From Ciona intestinalis (Eukaryota > Chordata > Ascidiacea > Phlebobranchia > Cionidae), in assembly GCF_000224145.3 (NCBI RefSeq), contig NC_020167.2:4145027-4209026 (forward strand): a DNA stretch of 64,000 bases. The letters run 5' to 3'. The notes below the pieces were generated by a model. The model was not told where the DNA came from, ran no database searches, and worked only from the letters and a program-made list of their open reading frames with translations. A program made the translations under genes and the position numbers. The number at the start of each line of letters is the position of its first letter. Position 1 is the first letter of the stretch. Shown here one piece after another: positions 1 to 12,445 of this stretch.

Positions 1-1321
1 CATATTTTAAATGTCTCTACTATTAGTAAATGCCAATCTTCACTGTTACAATATATTCAGGCCAAGTCAAGTGTAATTTGTATCCACTGTGTCAGTTAAA
101 CTGTCTTATTCATACAGTAAGACTAAGACACATAGAACAAATGAGGATGTGTAATGAACAATCTAGCTTCGTAACCTTTGTCACGTAATGTCAATAAACC
201 CCTCACATGACATGGTTTGGGTAACAAAACAAATATTTTTCCAAAGCAAAGTACGGTGTAAAAATGGGGTATTTGTTTGACTGTAAGTGAAATAAACGTT
301 ATAATATATATGGCCTATAATCAAAGTCATGATGAAATTTTACCCTTGTGGTCCTTGTGGATTAGTTTTGTTGTATATTACTATTAGTAGGCTTATCCAC
401 ATATTACTTATTTGTCAAAAGCACAATAGCAGACCATATAAAATAATGAAGTTAACTTTAGGAAACAAAAACAAATGCTTGATGAAATGATTTAATGCAT
501 ACTTTATAAAACACCACTTGTAAATATACATTAAACAACCATTATAGATATATTAGAGCTTTCATAACACACTCAAATCCATTAAATATAAAACATTTTG
601 GCATTAGAGAAGAATCCTTCGGTACACAGCAAAATGGGCTGGTGGAAAGTCTTCGATTAGAGGCTGGTGGTTAGAGGGTTAGTGGGTTTAGGAGTTAGGG
701 GTTAGTGGTTGGCTAATAAGGTGGGGTGTGGGGGTATAGGATTCTTCACTAACACCACCATTTTTAATAGGTATATTTATTTATATATAAGACATAGAAT
801 AGGAATGTTGTAAACACTGCATATTTGTCAATACTTTTTGGTTCTTACCCTACGTGCGCTCACCGTTTATATTTCAATTCTTCTGTAAAATGCAGCACAT
901 CCCCTGGAAAAACTCAATAATCCATGAATCCCACATAAATAGGCGACGGAATTTTGGGGCAAAAAAAATAAAAAAAATTGGACGAAGTGACGTGACAGCT
1001 CATGCAGTGTTGCCCACAACGTTTTGCATGACGTAACCTAAGTGGCAAGTGCTACTCTTTACTCACTACTGCACCTGATGGTGTCGCAAACCAGGTTTTC
1101 AGTTATTCGCAAACCAAATTCTTCAACGTAGAAAATATAATATTGAACAGAAAGTCGTCTGATAGTGACCGAAGTACACATTAAAAATTAAATAACTGTC
1201 CAATGTTCTATGATTTTGGGCAACATTAAAATATCAGCTGTTAGCAAAGCTATAGAAACTGTATTTTTTTCTATGGACTTTGCAAAAAAGCAGGCCTCTT
1301 AAAAGATAAAGTATTGCAAAA
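1..1321. other. Upstream non-coding region with one inverted-repeat element
   Basis: AT-rich sequence before NAE1. I see no coding exon I can support. A short inverted-repeat element lies at about 603-762 (separate entry). The left 600 bases could hold a 3' UTR of a gene outside the window, but nothing proves it. Confidence 0.4.
603..762. mobile_element. Short MITE with GAAGAATCC terminal inverted repeats
   Basis: The left end reads ATTAGAGAAGAATCC and the right end GGATTCTTCACTAACACC, which are inverted copies. Between them are repeats of TTAGTGGTTAGGGG type. The same ends and interior recur at 4199-4407 and 4927-5104, so this is a family. No coding capacity. Confidence 0.6.
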
Positions 1322-3784
1322 ATGGGAGAAAAAGAAAAGAAGTACGACCGACAACTTCGTTTATGGGGTGACCATGGTCAACAAGTTTTAGAAAGAGCAC
1401 GAATCTGCCTCATCAACGTTACAGCAACCTCAACAGAAATACTAAAAAATCTTATTTTGCCAGGTATGGTGTGGGTGTTCCAAAGTTATCTTTTACCTCA
1501 TGGCCCATGGGATAAGTCTTACAATGTTTTCATTCAAGGAGTTGGAAGTTTCTTGATCCTTGATGGAGGAAGAATCTCAGGAGAAGATGCTGGAAACAAC
1601 TTCTTCCTTGATCCAAGTGCTATTGGACAGTTAAAGGCAAAGGTCTGTGGTAAAGATAGGCACAGTGGTTAGGGCACTCGCATGTAGCTCAGATACCAGG
1701 TCTACTGGTTCGAGGCTCGTTGCTGTTACATTTGTGTGTTCAAAAACATTTGTACTAACTTTTGAAGTATAAAGTCCTGTGGGGTAAAATGGGACACCTT
1801 TAGCATATAATATCCAAGCATCCTGATCGTGTTTTAAAGAACTAACAACAGTCTATGAGGATACTGTTTTATAGTTCTTTAAATGTTCTTTGATTACTAT
1901 CAAAATGAAATAGGATGGGAAAATAGAATGAAGAAATGTCCCATCTCCCCTCCCCCTACCACATATATAAATTATCTCTTTTTTTGTTAACATTGGTTTG
2001 TATGGCAGGTAGCAACAGAGCTGCTGTTGGAATTAAATCCAGATGTAAAAGGAGACTACACAGAAGAGGATCTTAACCAGTTGCTGGATAGAAACCCTCA
2101 GTTCTTCCAGTGTTTTACTGTTATTATAGCATCATCTCTTGATGTGGTAACACATAAGAAGCTAGCAGCACTACTATGGAAGCATAACATTCCACTTGTT
2201 ACATGTTACAGCTATGGGTTTATTGGTTAGTAAATTACAAATAAAATATTGCTTATGTTATTCATTGTCTTCCAAAGTCCCTATTAGGGTTTTGATTTTA
2301 AATCTAAAATTTTAGTAAGCTGTATGGAAAAGAAATAACTGTTTGTTTCTCTCCTTTTTAAGGTTACATGCGTATTATTGTACGTGAACACTGCGTTGTT
2401 GAATCACATCCTGATAATGCACATGAGGATCTGAGACTGCTGGATCCTTTTCCGGAGCTGGTTGAGTACATTGATTCCATTGATCTTGAAAAAATGGACA
2501 AGAAGCAGCATTCCCACGTACCATACTTAGTTATTCTGTATAAGTTTCTGCAAGCTTGGAAAAATGAGCATGGAGGCCAAGCACCAAAGAACTGGAAGGA
2601 GAAAAAGTTGTTTAAAGAGAAGGTGCTGCAAGGAGTGCGAATAAATGAGCACGGGATGCAGGAAGATGAAGAGAATTTTGAAGAAGCTTCCAAACAAGTT
2701 AACACTGCACTGGTGGAAAGCAAAATTCCAGAGAACTTACAGCAAATATTTAATGACGCAAAGTGCTGTAATATTTCTGAGAACAGCACCAATTTTTGGA
2801 TTTTAGCAAATGGATTGAAACAATTTGTACAAAACAATGACAAATCGTCTTTACCACTTCGTGGGTCATTACCTGACATGTTTTCTGACTCTGAAAGCTA
2901 TGTCAAGTTGCAGAATATCTACAAAACAAAAGCGAAGCAGGATATAGATTTACTCACAAGTTATATACGAGATTTTGGTGCAGTAAATGGCAGACTGTCT
3001 GATCAAGAAATTAAACGATTTTGTCGGAACGCTTCTTTCCTTCAAGTAGTCCGGTATGTTATTTACATACTTCTGATTATTCATCCAGTTAATATATATT
3101 TTATTCTGTGTACGGTTACAGAAGCAGGTCTCTGTCAGAAGAGTATGAAAATGCATCACAATCCATTTTGGATGGTTTAATATCAGAAGGAGATTCTGAC
3201 GCAATATGGTATGTGATGCTGCGATGTGTTGAACAGTTTTACACAAACTTTTCGCGTTACCCTGGTGTCAAAGCTGATGATATTGACATTGATGTTACAA
3301 GGCTAAAGGTAATCAACAAACTCCCACATTTTATGCCCAATTAACTTTTTAGTTTTACTTACACTACTTGGTGCTGTGGCATATTGGTTAGTCTGCCTGC
3401 CTTCAACCTAGAGATCGTGGGTTCAAGGCTCGTCACTGCTACAATTGTAGGCATATGTGTAATTAGGCATGACACATAACAGCATTAGGTCCATCTCAGT
3501 AGTCACTAATGGGTTTTTTATTGGATTTCCTTTTTTATCTTTAGAATTGTGTGCAAGAACTAACTCGTTCATGGGGTGTGCCTGGTTTGGTGGAGGCAAT
3601 GTCAGATGACTATGTGCAAGAGATATGTAGAGTTGGTGCAGCAGAAATACACTCTGTTGCTTCCTACATGGGTGGTGTTGCCGCGCAAGAAGTTATTAAA
3701 CTAATAACCGCACAGTATGTGCCCATTGTAGGAGTCTATATTTACAATGGATTGAAATCAACATCTGTTTCTTTAAATGTTTAG
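1322..3784 (+). CDS. NAE1: NEDD8-activating enzyme E1 regulatory subunit (APP-BP1)
   Basis: NAE1 pairs with UBA3 to form the E1 that adenylates NEDD8 for cullin neddylation. Exons read as 1322-1463, 1539-1642, 2009-2225, 2363-3053, 3122-3308 and 3545-3784, all GT-AG, giving 526 aa against about 534 in human. The N-terminus carries [14 protein letters not shown] and [12 protein letters not shown], hallmarks of the ThiF/E1-like fold; [19 protein letters not shown] and [20 protein letters not shown] match the family further on. As is normal for this subunit, no catalytic cysteine domain is evident. The start is the ATG before [11 protein letters not shown]. The intron between exons 2 and 3 holds a SINE and a MITE, and the last intron another SINE. 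GEN1 follows 224 bp downstream on the same strand. Confidence 0.95.
1652..1765 (+). repeat. tRNA-related SINE in NAE1 intron
   Basis: An A-box-like GGCACAGTGGTTAGGGC and a B-box-like GGTTCGAGGCTCG are about 50 bp apart, as in tRNA-derived SINEs. The same head recurs at 3368 and, reversed, at 29338. It starts almost at the 5' splice site of the intron. Confidence 0.55.
1776..1962 (+). mobile_element. 190-bp MITE family copy (GGGGTAAGATGGGACACC ends)
   Basis: Left end TGTGGGGTAAAATGGGACAC and right end GTCCCATCTCCCCTCCCC are inverted. The interior (TAGCATATAATATCCAAGCAT, GATCGTGTTTTAAA) matches at least eight other copies in this window. Non-coding. Confidence 0.75.
3368..3525 (+). repeat. tRNA-related SINE in NAE1 last intron
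   Basis: A-box-like TGGCATATTGGTTAGTC and B-box-like GGGTTCAAGGCTCG are followed by a non-tRNA body ending in CACTAATGGGTTT, a tail shared with other copies in the window. Confidence 0.55.
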
Positions 3785-4008
3785 AACTATATTGTGTTCT
3801 TAATTTTTCAACAAAGTTCATTCAAATTTTTCCTATACTCTGCTACGCATTAATTGTGTCTCAGTAATATATTCTTGTATTAGCGAAGTAAAGTCTCTAT
3901 GTAATTTTTCTGCGCGCATACACTCTATGTCACAAAATGAAACCAATTTGTATTTTGCATTTGCAGCAATAAGTTTGCTTTGTAGGTTTTTTTAATTTTT
4001 TGTGGGCG

Positions 4009-7000
4009 ATGGGTGTTCAGGGTTTGTGGGATATTCTACAAGAAGTTAAAACCACAAAAAAGTTGTGTGATTTAAAAGACCGGACGTACGCTGTTGACCT
4101 AGCTACATGGATTTGCGAAGCGGAGTCGGTTGCCGCGTTAAAACATGCCATTGCCAAGCCCTACTTAAGGTAAATTACAACAGCATGTATAAAATTCGGT
4201 GCTAGGGAAGAATCTTTCTCCCCCCCCCACTTTATTTGCTAACCACTAACTCCTATAACCACTAACTACTGACCCCTCTAATTACTAACCCCTAACCTTC
4301 AACACCTAACCCCCTAACCTTCAACACCTAACCCCCTAACCTAGGGGTCAGTGGTTAGCAGATAAGGTGGGGGGGGGGAAGATTCTTCACTAGCACCGAA
4401 ACTTCCCACCTGTACGTACTGTTTTAATGTAACATGTTCACGATATTTGTTCATCTAGAAATCTATTTTTTCGTGTGATCACATTTACGAGAAATGGGAC
4501 TCGCCTGATTTTCGTAACGGACGGAAAAGCGCCAGAATTGAAATGGAAAACAATGGCACACAGAATGGATGTTAGGTATTGCATACAAGATTTTTACCCA
4601 ACACGTATCCGTATGTCTGAAATAAATTTTTGTTGCTTCAGTACTATTGAAACATGATTATACAATCTAATCTGCAGAATATGGTAGTCCCTGACAAGAT
4701 CTTGGGTGCATTAGACAGTTATTTTTGTCATATCGCCTCTGTGGCGTGCCATAATTTAAAATTGGCATACAAAGCACATATGGTCTCAAGTCACATTAGG
4801 TTATTTTACTTAATTTAATACAGATTTGGTTTGTTGTTTAATTGAAAGGTGTGGGTAACCAAAAACTTGTAACCAAAATCGCACAGGCACGTACCATAGT
4901 CTGAAAACTGGGTTACATCATTTGAAACAGGGGTGCTAATGAACAATCCTTTCCTATGTTATCTGCTAACCGATATATCTAACAACCAACCACTAATCCC
5001 TGCCCAATAACTAATAGTAATAAGTCATAACCTCTATCTACTATCCTCTAACACTTTCTATCAGCTTTATCCGTAGCGTAACATAGAATTCTTTACTAGT
5101 GCTAAAAGAGTAATCACAATTTCTTGATGGTGTATGCTAAATTTCGGTTTTATCAAATAACAGGCAAGAAGTACAAAAAGGAACGAATGTTTCACATGGG
5201 TCAAGAAGTCGTTTGAATGCTCGATTTAATGAGGTGAATTCACATATTGCTTTTACAGAACCCTTGTTCTATATTATTGTCCAAATTAGTCACCATGCCC
5301 ATTCATTCGTGCCCAAGAGCTGGACTCTCTTGTTATATTTTTATGTATAATTTGGCTTCACAATTCATTCATGTTTTATTCAGTGTTGCCAGTTGCTTGA
5401 CCAGCTGGGAATTCCTTGGATAAAATCAGAGGGTGAAGCAGAAGCAACATGTGCAGCACTGAATAGTGTTGGAGTGGTTGATGGCTGTATGACAAATGAC
5501 AGCGACACATTTTTGTATGGAGCAAAATCCGTTTATCGAAATTTGTCAATGACAACAGATAGAAATGTAAGCAGAAATGTAGACAATTCTTCTTTTTCTT
5601 ACTTGTGACATGAGACAGCAATGTGTGTCTTTCTGTTACTTTTAGTTTTGAAACATACATTTCACACTTTTAATTTAAAGCAACCTGTGCTTCCTGTGTA
5701 AAAGAAATTCAGTTGTTTTATGAAGTAGGCTACCATAGTCCACACTGTTTTATAAGAATAGTTTTTATTATTTTCAGGATATTGATGTTGAGTGTTACGA
5801 ACTGTGTGATATCGAATCTAAATTACAACTCAACAGGAAGTCTCTTATTGCCCTCGGACTTCTGCTCGGTTGTGATTATTCACCACAAGGAGTTCCTGGA
5901 GTTGGCAAGGTAAACATAATTGTCCAAACCCAGTAACCAACCTTTTTATTTTAGGTGAATAGCCATTTCATGCTTATTTACCCTGCTGTTCCACACCATA
6001 GTTTTTAATTTTCACCTATATGCATTGGCAGCATTGGGAATTGCAAAATATTTAATTATTTCACTTTGTTTTTTTTTCTAAGAAATTTCTACCAAACGTT
6101 TTTATTTAACTAAATTTGTGCATTTTACCAGAAACAAGCAATTATGTTGTTATCCTCCTGGAAAAACATAGATCCTTTAGAAAAATTGAAAGCTTGGAAA
6201 TCTGAAAGTGTTTTAAGTCCTACTGTAACAAAGAAACCAACACATTGTTCTGCATGCAGCCATATAGGTAAGTATGGGTGGTGCTGTGGTAGTGAATGTG
6301 TCATAAAACTTTTGTGTTCTATTTTATGTGGGTGAGGTCCTTGTAACCTGGAATTTAGGGTGACAGCGTTCAAAACTAAAACACCAAATATCACACTAAC
6401 TAACCAGTACCATTGAACGCATTTGTGTTCTTATTCTTGTTTTGTTAATAAATTGTTATTAAAATACTTAAAAGTTTTCATGTTCGGCCCGCGTGAAGAA
6501 TATAAATCTCATTTAGCCCATGTAATGAAAAAGTTTGCTGACCTCTGATTTCGGCAATAATTAAGTTTTGACCCATAACCTGAAAATAAGAATAAAAACC
6601 TATATATAGTACAGTAGTATGCCTACAGTACTTATTAATGTATCATAAACAATACCCCAGACCACAGTATTACACTAAATACATCCAATATGATTTTCAA
6701 GGTTCGAAACGTGATCATAAAAAAAACGGTTGTGACATTTGTGGTTCTGAATGTGGAAGTGAAACAGCTTTACCAGTTGACTGTTCATGTGAATGGCATG
6801 TACTTGAAAATGAACAACGGAAGCACAACTTGGAAAATGGAATAAAGAAAAAGGCTTTACTGGTAATTAAGCACAGTATTTTTTAGTAATGTTTTTTGAC
6901 TACCATTGTGCTTTGTGATTACTGTTTGTTATTGTCTTTTTTGTTTACCTAAACTGGTTATACTAGTTGGAAAGAAATAAAAAGTTTTAAAATATGATTT

Positions 7001-9332
7001 TTTTTCTGAAGATTTTCTATAGCCTATAATATTTTGTTATTAGTATATCTTCCACCACCCTTCTCTTTGCATTTATTATTTAGACCTTAAACAACTTATC
7101 TCCATTAAAATATTCACACTTTTCGGGTGTTATGCAGCACATATTGAAGCATTCACCATGAAACATTACATATTAGTACAGCATCTCGTATGACGCAAAT
7201 CATCCATCATTCTGTGTTGAATTATTCAACACAACAGCCACAAAAACCTCAGCCTTTTCCATCATATGCTCATACAGGTGGAAAACTTTCCCGACCCGAA
7301 AATCATCCGAGAGTTCACTCGCAACAAACTTGGAAGTCAACCTTTAAACCACTTGTCACCACGACAACCAACACTCTTTGGTGCGGTCCAGTATCTATGC
7401 GAAAAATTAGAATGGCAAGTGAAATATGCAGTGGACAAAGTTCTACCTTTATTGACTTATTGGTTGATGCAAAATGAAGGAACAATCAATGAGATTTCTT
7501 TTCAACGGTTCGTTGCATGTTTTTTTTTGTGTGTGTTTGTATTAGTACTGTATTTATTTTTATGCATTAAAAAACTCATTTGATAATATATTTATTTTCT
7601 TTTAGATACTCAATTGTTTTCACTAAAACAGTTTTCGTTATTTGTATGGCCTAAACAAATTATTAGCAACACAACTTGTTAATCCCACAATCAGCATCGT
7701 GCGTACTCGCATTAAAGACCGTGTCCCGTCGTTCGAGGTGAAGTGGTTCCTGTCGGGAATTGATGACGTCACAGAGGCCGTCACGCTCGAGCCACAAGAG
7801 TTGGTGACGAAGAAGTTTCCAGAAGCTTCCAAAAATTTTTTCGCTGAACAGCAAGCAAAGAAAAAGAAAACTAAATCGAAAGGTAAAAAATTGTTGGTTT
7901 ATGCAGTAAAGTTTATAAAACTGGCTAATTTTTAAAACTGTCTTAATTGGTATTTTAACCAGTTATTATTGGTCATGGTTATACCAATTAAAGGCAGGGT
8001 TTAATTTTTTTGTTACCACTGTGTTTTTATGTTCGTATTCCTTTTTTGTCAGTACTCTGTACAGGTTATTTATAATTCAATATCAGAATATTTGATTTTC
8101 GAATTATTGATAAAACGAATCCCGTATCCTATTCGTGGACCCTGTGGAATTAAATAGACGCAAACCGCATGTGTATGGGCCGCATGTGGTATGTCATTGA
8201 ACTAATCCGTTATGTCCTGTGCTACGACGTGTATTTAATCTCTAAGGACTGAAGGCTTTTTCGATTTTTACACGGTAATGAGCCTAATTCCATTTCCCTT
8301 TCTGTGCAGGTGCCAAACAACAGAAGATACCAGCTGCCAAAATGACAGACTTTTACAAAATAACAAAAACAACGGAATTAACGTCAAAACCTTTAATTAC
8401 AAAAGGCAATGACCTGAAAAATACGTCAACAACGCCTACAGCTGCCAACACGGCGGCAAAAAACTCAGAAATATCTCCCATTCAATCCGAATACGTTAAA
8501 AATGATCTTAAACGAAGTTCCCGCCCAACTTCGTCGTGTACCGTGGTTAGCAAAAGCAATGACGACGATGACGTCATTTTTGTGAGCGAATCCAGCCCCG
8601 CAAAACAAGGCAAGCTATCAAGCATTGTTTCACATAAAACAAGTTGTATATCGAAAAAATTGTTATTTTAGTGTCTGCACTCATTATAGCCTTATAAAGT
8701 TAGTCATTACGCAGCTTGGTAATAATTGCGAAAACAGTAACTCCTCAACTTTTTTATGTTTTAGTTAATTTATGCACTCGTCGTGTGTGTTTGCGACATT
8801 TTACCGCTTTTATTTTTCGTTTTTCACAATAAGTTTTATTTGTTTTTTTTTCGTGTGCCACTAACGGTCTATTGTTTTAGACCTTGATGTGTTGCACTTA
8901 ATCGAATCTGTGGCGTCTTTCAAAATTACAAGCGATGAAAGTGAACCAGTGGCGTCTCCAGTCTCAGTTAGCCAACAGACACTCCCATTCAGAGACCTTA
9001 CCAATGCAAGAGAAACAGAGACGGCGACCAAAACCTGCGAACTTACTTTTCCAGACGAATCCTTTGACATTAATTTCTCTCTAGGTGGTTTACACACACC
9101 CTGTAAAGCGACAAATCCGCACAGTGTAGACGACAGTTTTGATCTTTTCTCAAGGTCGCCATTACAGCCTACTAGCACTGTGTCTAACGTGACCAAACCC
9201 TCCCCTGCCAAAAGTCAAGTTTCGGCGTCACCCGTTACCCCGTGTATATTGCCACCGAAGTCGCCCCCCAGTCCAGTGTTTATGACTCTGGCTGAACGGC
9301 TTCGACTGAGAGCATCAGGTTCATCGAACTAA
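4009..9332 (+). CDS. GEN1: Flap endonuclease GEN homolog 1 (Holliday-junction resolvase)
   Basis: A Rad2/XPG-family nuclease that resolves Holliday junctions by symmetric nicking. Exons: 4009-4169, 4459-4575, 5164-5233, 5384-5566, 5778-5909, 6132-6267, 6702-6862, 7278-7507, 7632-7882, 8310-8609, 8881-9332; about 730 aa. The protein begins MGVQGLWDIL, so Gly2, needed for 5'-end binding in this family, is present. XPG-N acidic residues lie in AVDLATW and FVTDGKAPELK; XPG-I is EGEAEATCAALN and MTNDSDTFLYG; the helix-hairpin-helix is LLLGCDYSPQGVPGVGK. A Cys/His cluster (CSACSHIG, CDICGSECG, CSCEWH) as in vertebrate GEN1 follows, then a chromodomain-like part (RTRIKDRVPSFEVKW). The C-terminus is Ser/Thr-rich with a PIP-like motif. 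The last intron seems to use a GC donor at 8610; a weaker GT at 8646 also keeps frame and would add 12 residues. Confidence 0.93.
4199..4407. mobile_element. MITE with GGTGCTAG(T)GAAGAATC ends and TTAGGGG-like core, GEN1 intron 1
   Basis: Left end CGGTGCTAGGGAAGAATCTT and right end AAGATTCTTCACTAGCACCG are inverted repeats of about 20 bp. The core is C/T-rich on one side (repeated CTAACCCCCTAACC) and G-rich on the other, so the element could fold into a long hairpin. A poly-G run sits near 4367-4377. Confidence 0.75.
4927..5104. mobile_element. Diverged copy of the GGTGCTA-GAAGAATC MITE, GEN1 intron 2
   Basis: Left end GGTGCTAATGAACAATCC and right end AGAATTCTTTACTAGTGCTA mirror each other; the C/T-rich core CTAACAACCAACCACTAATCC resembles the 4199 copy but is decayed. 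Confidence 0.5.
8330..8368 (+). other. PIP-box/PIP-degron-like motif in GEN1
   Basis: Encodes PAAKMTDFYKITK. The MTDFY core is identical to that of vertebrate p21 and a lysine lies at +4 after the second aromatic, as in PIP degrons. The usual glutamine at the first position is replaced by alanine. The functional reading is inferred. Confidence 0.45.
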
Positions 9333-9498
9333 TCTAAACATTTACGCAAAAACTTTTGCACTTTATATTAAATAACCTGCTGATGCTGCTCGTCTGCAAA
9401 AGTTGATTTGTATGACAATTTCAACTTTGTTTATACGTAAAATTAAAAGTACTTAACAATATAAAAATGTTTGTACAGCAGTCTTGGTATAGTTCCGA

Positions 9499-11281
9499 TT
9501 AATCTTCGGTTGCTTGTGATCTAAATACTGTAGGGAGCGTTGAATTGTGGCGAGCAAGCGAAACTGTCCCGCGATGTCTCGACCACTTCGGCTTGTAATC
9601 CTTCAACGAAGTTCCCGCGAATGTACTGTGAGATCTCTTCACAGAACGGCGTGCCGGAGTTTTATCAAGTTCTGTTGCCCAGTAGTCCAGTCCATTCAGT
9701 GCTTCTTCAAGATCAGCAACTGAAGTCTGCCGTTTCTTTCTTGTTCCAGAGGTGGGGTTAAACGAGCTCATGGTGCTTGCTGTTTCAGGTTTGCTAATGC
9801 TCGCATCTTCGAACTTATCGAGGGGTTTTCTTCTCCCACTACGGCCTGTTGTTTTGTATGGAAATAATTCCTCACTTTCAGCACGATTAGTAGGCAGAGC
9901 GAGGTTCCGCAATACTTCACAATGACTTTCATTTGCCAGGCCAGTCTTTACTGCTAAGGATTGCAGTATTGTCCCTCCCAGGAAAATGTTTTCACTGTTA
10001 AGATTATTTTCCCCTTCTACCTTTTCCGGAACTGATGTGTCTTTTTCTTCTGTCGCCTCACTGTTAAACGAGCTGGCAAGTCCAGATACAAGACTGATCG
10101 ATTGATTTTTGTCGCTAACAAGGTTGGAAACAATACTTGAAGATGGCATCTCTTTCGCTGCGTTTAACAAACTTGCTGCAGAATTAGCGTAATCTCCATT
10201 GACAAGGTTAGTTGCCGAGGTCTTCAAATGGCCGATCAATGTTTTGTTCGATATTGCCCGACCAGGCTCAGGGCCGTACCCTCTTCCGTGGTCATGCTGA
10301 TCACCGTTACTCGTTCCAACCGACCCCGCAGTGGAAATTTCATCCACGAAACTTGATATTGTATCTACGTCAGAAATCCTTTTCTGATCTTGTTTTCCTG
10401 ATGCGCTAAGAGACTTGGCGGCACCGAGCAGATTTGATGCGGTTTTGGCGTAGTCACCTTTGCTTGCACTGAGTGCCGCCTTTCCAATCATTCCTACTGC
10501 GCTTGCACTTCGCTGTGCTGCTTTTCTCTGCTTATTATTTCCAGGCAAATCATGCACCGCATTAATGAAAATAGATGGAGCGCTCTGTTGTCTAGTTTGT
10601 CGTCGATTTTGCCACGGATTTGAAACTTCATTAACTTCCTGCACGTCCGTGTTTTCGGAGATTGCCTCCTCGTCATGCTTTGTCTCTCCTGTTCTCCTCA
10701 GACCAAAGAGCCACATAACACCACCAACGCCCAACATCCCAAACGCCACTAAAAGAAGGCATAAACCAGTTGCAAACTTAGGCTCGACGTTGTTCCTTGA
10801 CACGCCCCCTGCCCCTCCCATGACGCACAGGGGGATTCCCGCAGCTGCCAGAACTGCAGCAAAGACCAATGTAAGCCACCATGGCCTTCCTGTTGTGCTT
10901 ATTTTCCGCACACCTGCAATGGAAAAGTACCGATATTAGAGCTGTCTTTTGAATTCGCCCACAAATGCAAATGCGTCCCACACGTCACCTATTTCGGTCA
11001 GTGGCGGAAACCAAAACGTCAACAGAAAAATGAATAATTAAAACATTTCCACCATAAGCTTTATTAGCCCATATCGATGCAGTACCACAAAAACGCAGAC
11101 TAAAAAAAAACACATCTTCTATACGTGACTAATGAGTGATCTTAAAAAGGCATACGCATTTCTATTTACTGTAACGGTTTTCTTCGTTTTCTCCCTTCCC
11201 TGCTGTCTCTGTGGCTTGTACATCTTCATTTATCGGAACATTGTTTATCTCAACATCATCTTGGCGATCGCGATCGAACAT
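9499..11281 (-). CDS. Unrecognised two-transmembrane protein, Ser-rich tail with repeated GDYA motif
   Basis: Two exons: 11170-11281 (ATG at 11281) and 9499-10913, joined through a GTAAAT donor and TTGCAG acceptor in phase 1, giving 508 aa. The N-terminus (MFDRDRQDDVEINNVPINED) is acidic and probably cytosolic. Two hydrophobic helices follow, near WWLTLVFAAVLAAAGIPLCV and FATGLCLLLVAFGMLGVGGV. The long remainder is hydrophilic and Ser/Thr-rich, and contains a motif twice: ASKGDYAKTASNLLGAAKSL and LVNGDYANSAASLLNAAKEM. Basic patches (KKRQTS, RRSVKRSHST) occur near the end. The two-helix hairpin recalls small vertebrate TMEM100-type proteins, but I would not assign it. GEN1 ends 166 bp away, tail to tail; a one-TM gene lies divergently upstream. 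Confidence 0.75.
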
Positions 11282-12445
11282 TTTACTTAAAAAGCAGCAA
11301 GCGTCAATCTAGGTGTCCCACGAGTAATGTGTTGTTTGTTGTGCAGACGCACAACCTACGTATCAACTAAATAACATCGTTTCAGTTGCGGCACGAATAT
11401 TTTCTAAGAAAGTTAATTGTTATACAAAACGCTGCTATAACTATGTTCAGCCAGCAGGATGTAGCGATGTTACGTCTGTTTATTTTAGATATCTCAGAAG
11501 GTGTTGCTTTAAATATCTGCGTATCTGTCAAAATTTTCTCGGAAAAGTTTGACCGACTTCGCAAAAAGTTATTTTTCTTCTTGACGTCGATAGCTAAAAC
11601 AACGTAATGAAACTATTGATGGAATGTTTTCAAATTCAAAATTGCAACCTCCTCATAATGATACACAAAATATTTTTGTTTTATAAATTTATAACCTCAA
11701 TCTGTACCGATTTCTAAAATATTGTTAAAATGTAACTGCTGAATATGCAAGTGTTGAAAGTCGAGATGTTCGCGTCGGTTGTTTTCGATAACCAGGCATC
11801 GTGATTTTACCAGAACAGACGGGTAATTCAGTTTTTATTATTTTATGACAGTTGGCGCAAAAGCCACATCCGTTCGATTATAATTGAATTTCGCGTTCAT
11901 ATTACAATCGTGTACAGTACGCCAGGAACACCGACTATGCTGTGTGCCCAAGGATCTTAAAGTAAATTCTTTTCTTGGCCAGCAACAGAGAAATTTAGAA
12001 CTGTAACATCCGTGATATATTCCCATATAGTACGGGTCTGAGACGCGCGCAAGTCTGAGGCAATTAAAGGATGATCTATTTGCGCTAAAATACGACAGCA
12101 GTGGCGACCGAACCTAGTTTGTATCGGTGTAGATTATTTGTGAAGTGACGATGACAGGGGTGTTAGTAAGAGCAAGGGCAGAAGGACATGCAGTTGTATA
12201 GCGGTACTAAAATAAATCAGATTTAATCGTCAATACGAGTGTGCCGCGAGTGCTATTAGCTTCGTTTCAGTTGAATAATCAATGGAATCCTTTCTTCTGC
12301 AGCTGTACCATTGCGAAAAACGCTTGCTCTTGTAGCTGCTGTATACCATCTGTCTGAAAGTTGGCTGGAGAGAGGGCAAGGAATACAAGGTTTGGTATTA
12401 CTGCAACAGTGACAGTTTTACGTTGTTGTGTGGCTGAGTTTAACA
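11282..12445. promoter_or_regulatory. Divergent intergenic region between two membrane-protein genes
   Basis: About 1.16 kb separates the ATG of the two-TM gene (-) from the ATG of the one-TM gene (+). No coding exon is supported. It presumably contains both promoters; no specific site can be named with confidence. Confidence 0.4.

Noticed and set aside
2364-2879. 171-codon ORF on the minus strand
   Set aside because: Shadow of the NAE1 coding exon 4.
1652-3525. A-box/B-box pairs that look like tRNA genes
   Set aside because: No cloverleaf with paired acceptor stem could be drawn and the same heads recur with SINE bodies.
10460-10939. 159-codon plus-strand ORF
   Set aside because: Opposite-strand shadow of the two-TM protein gene.
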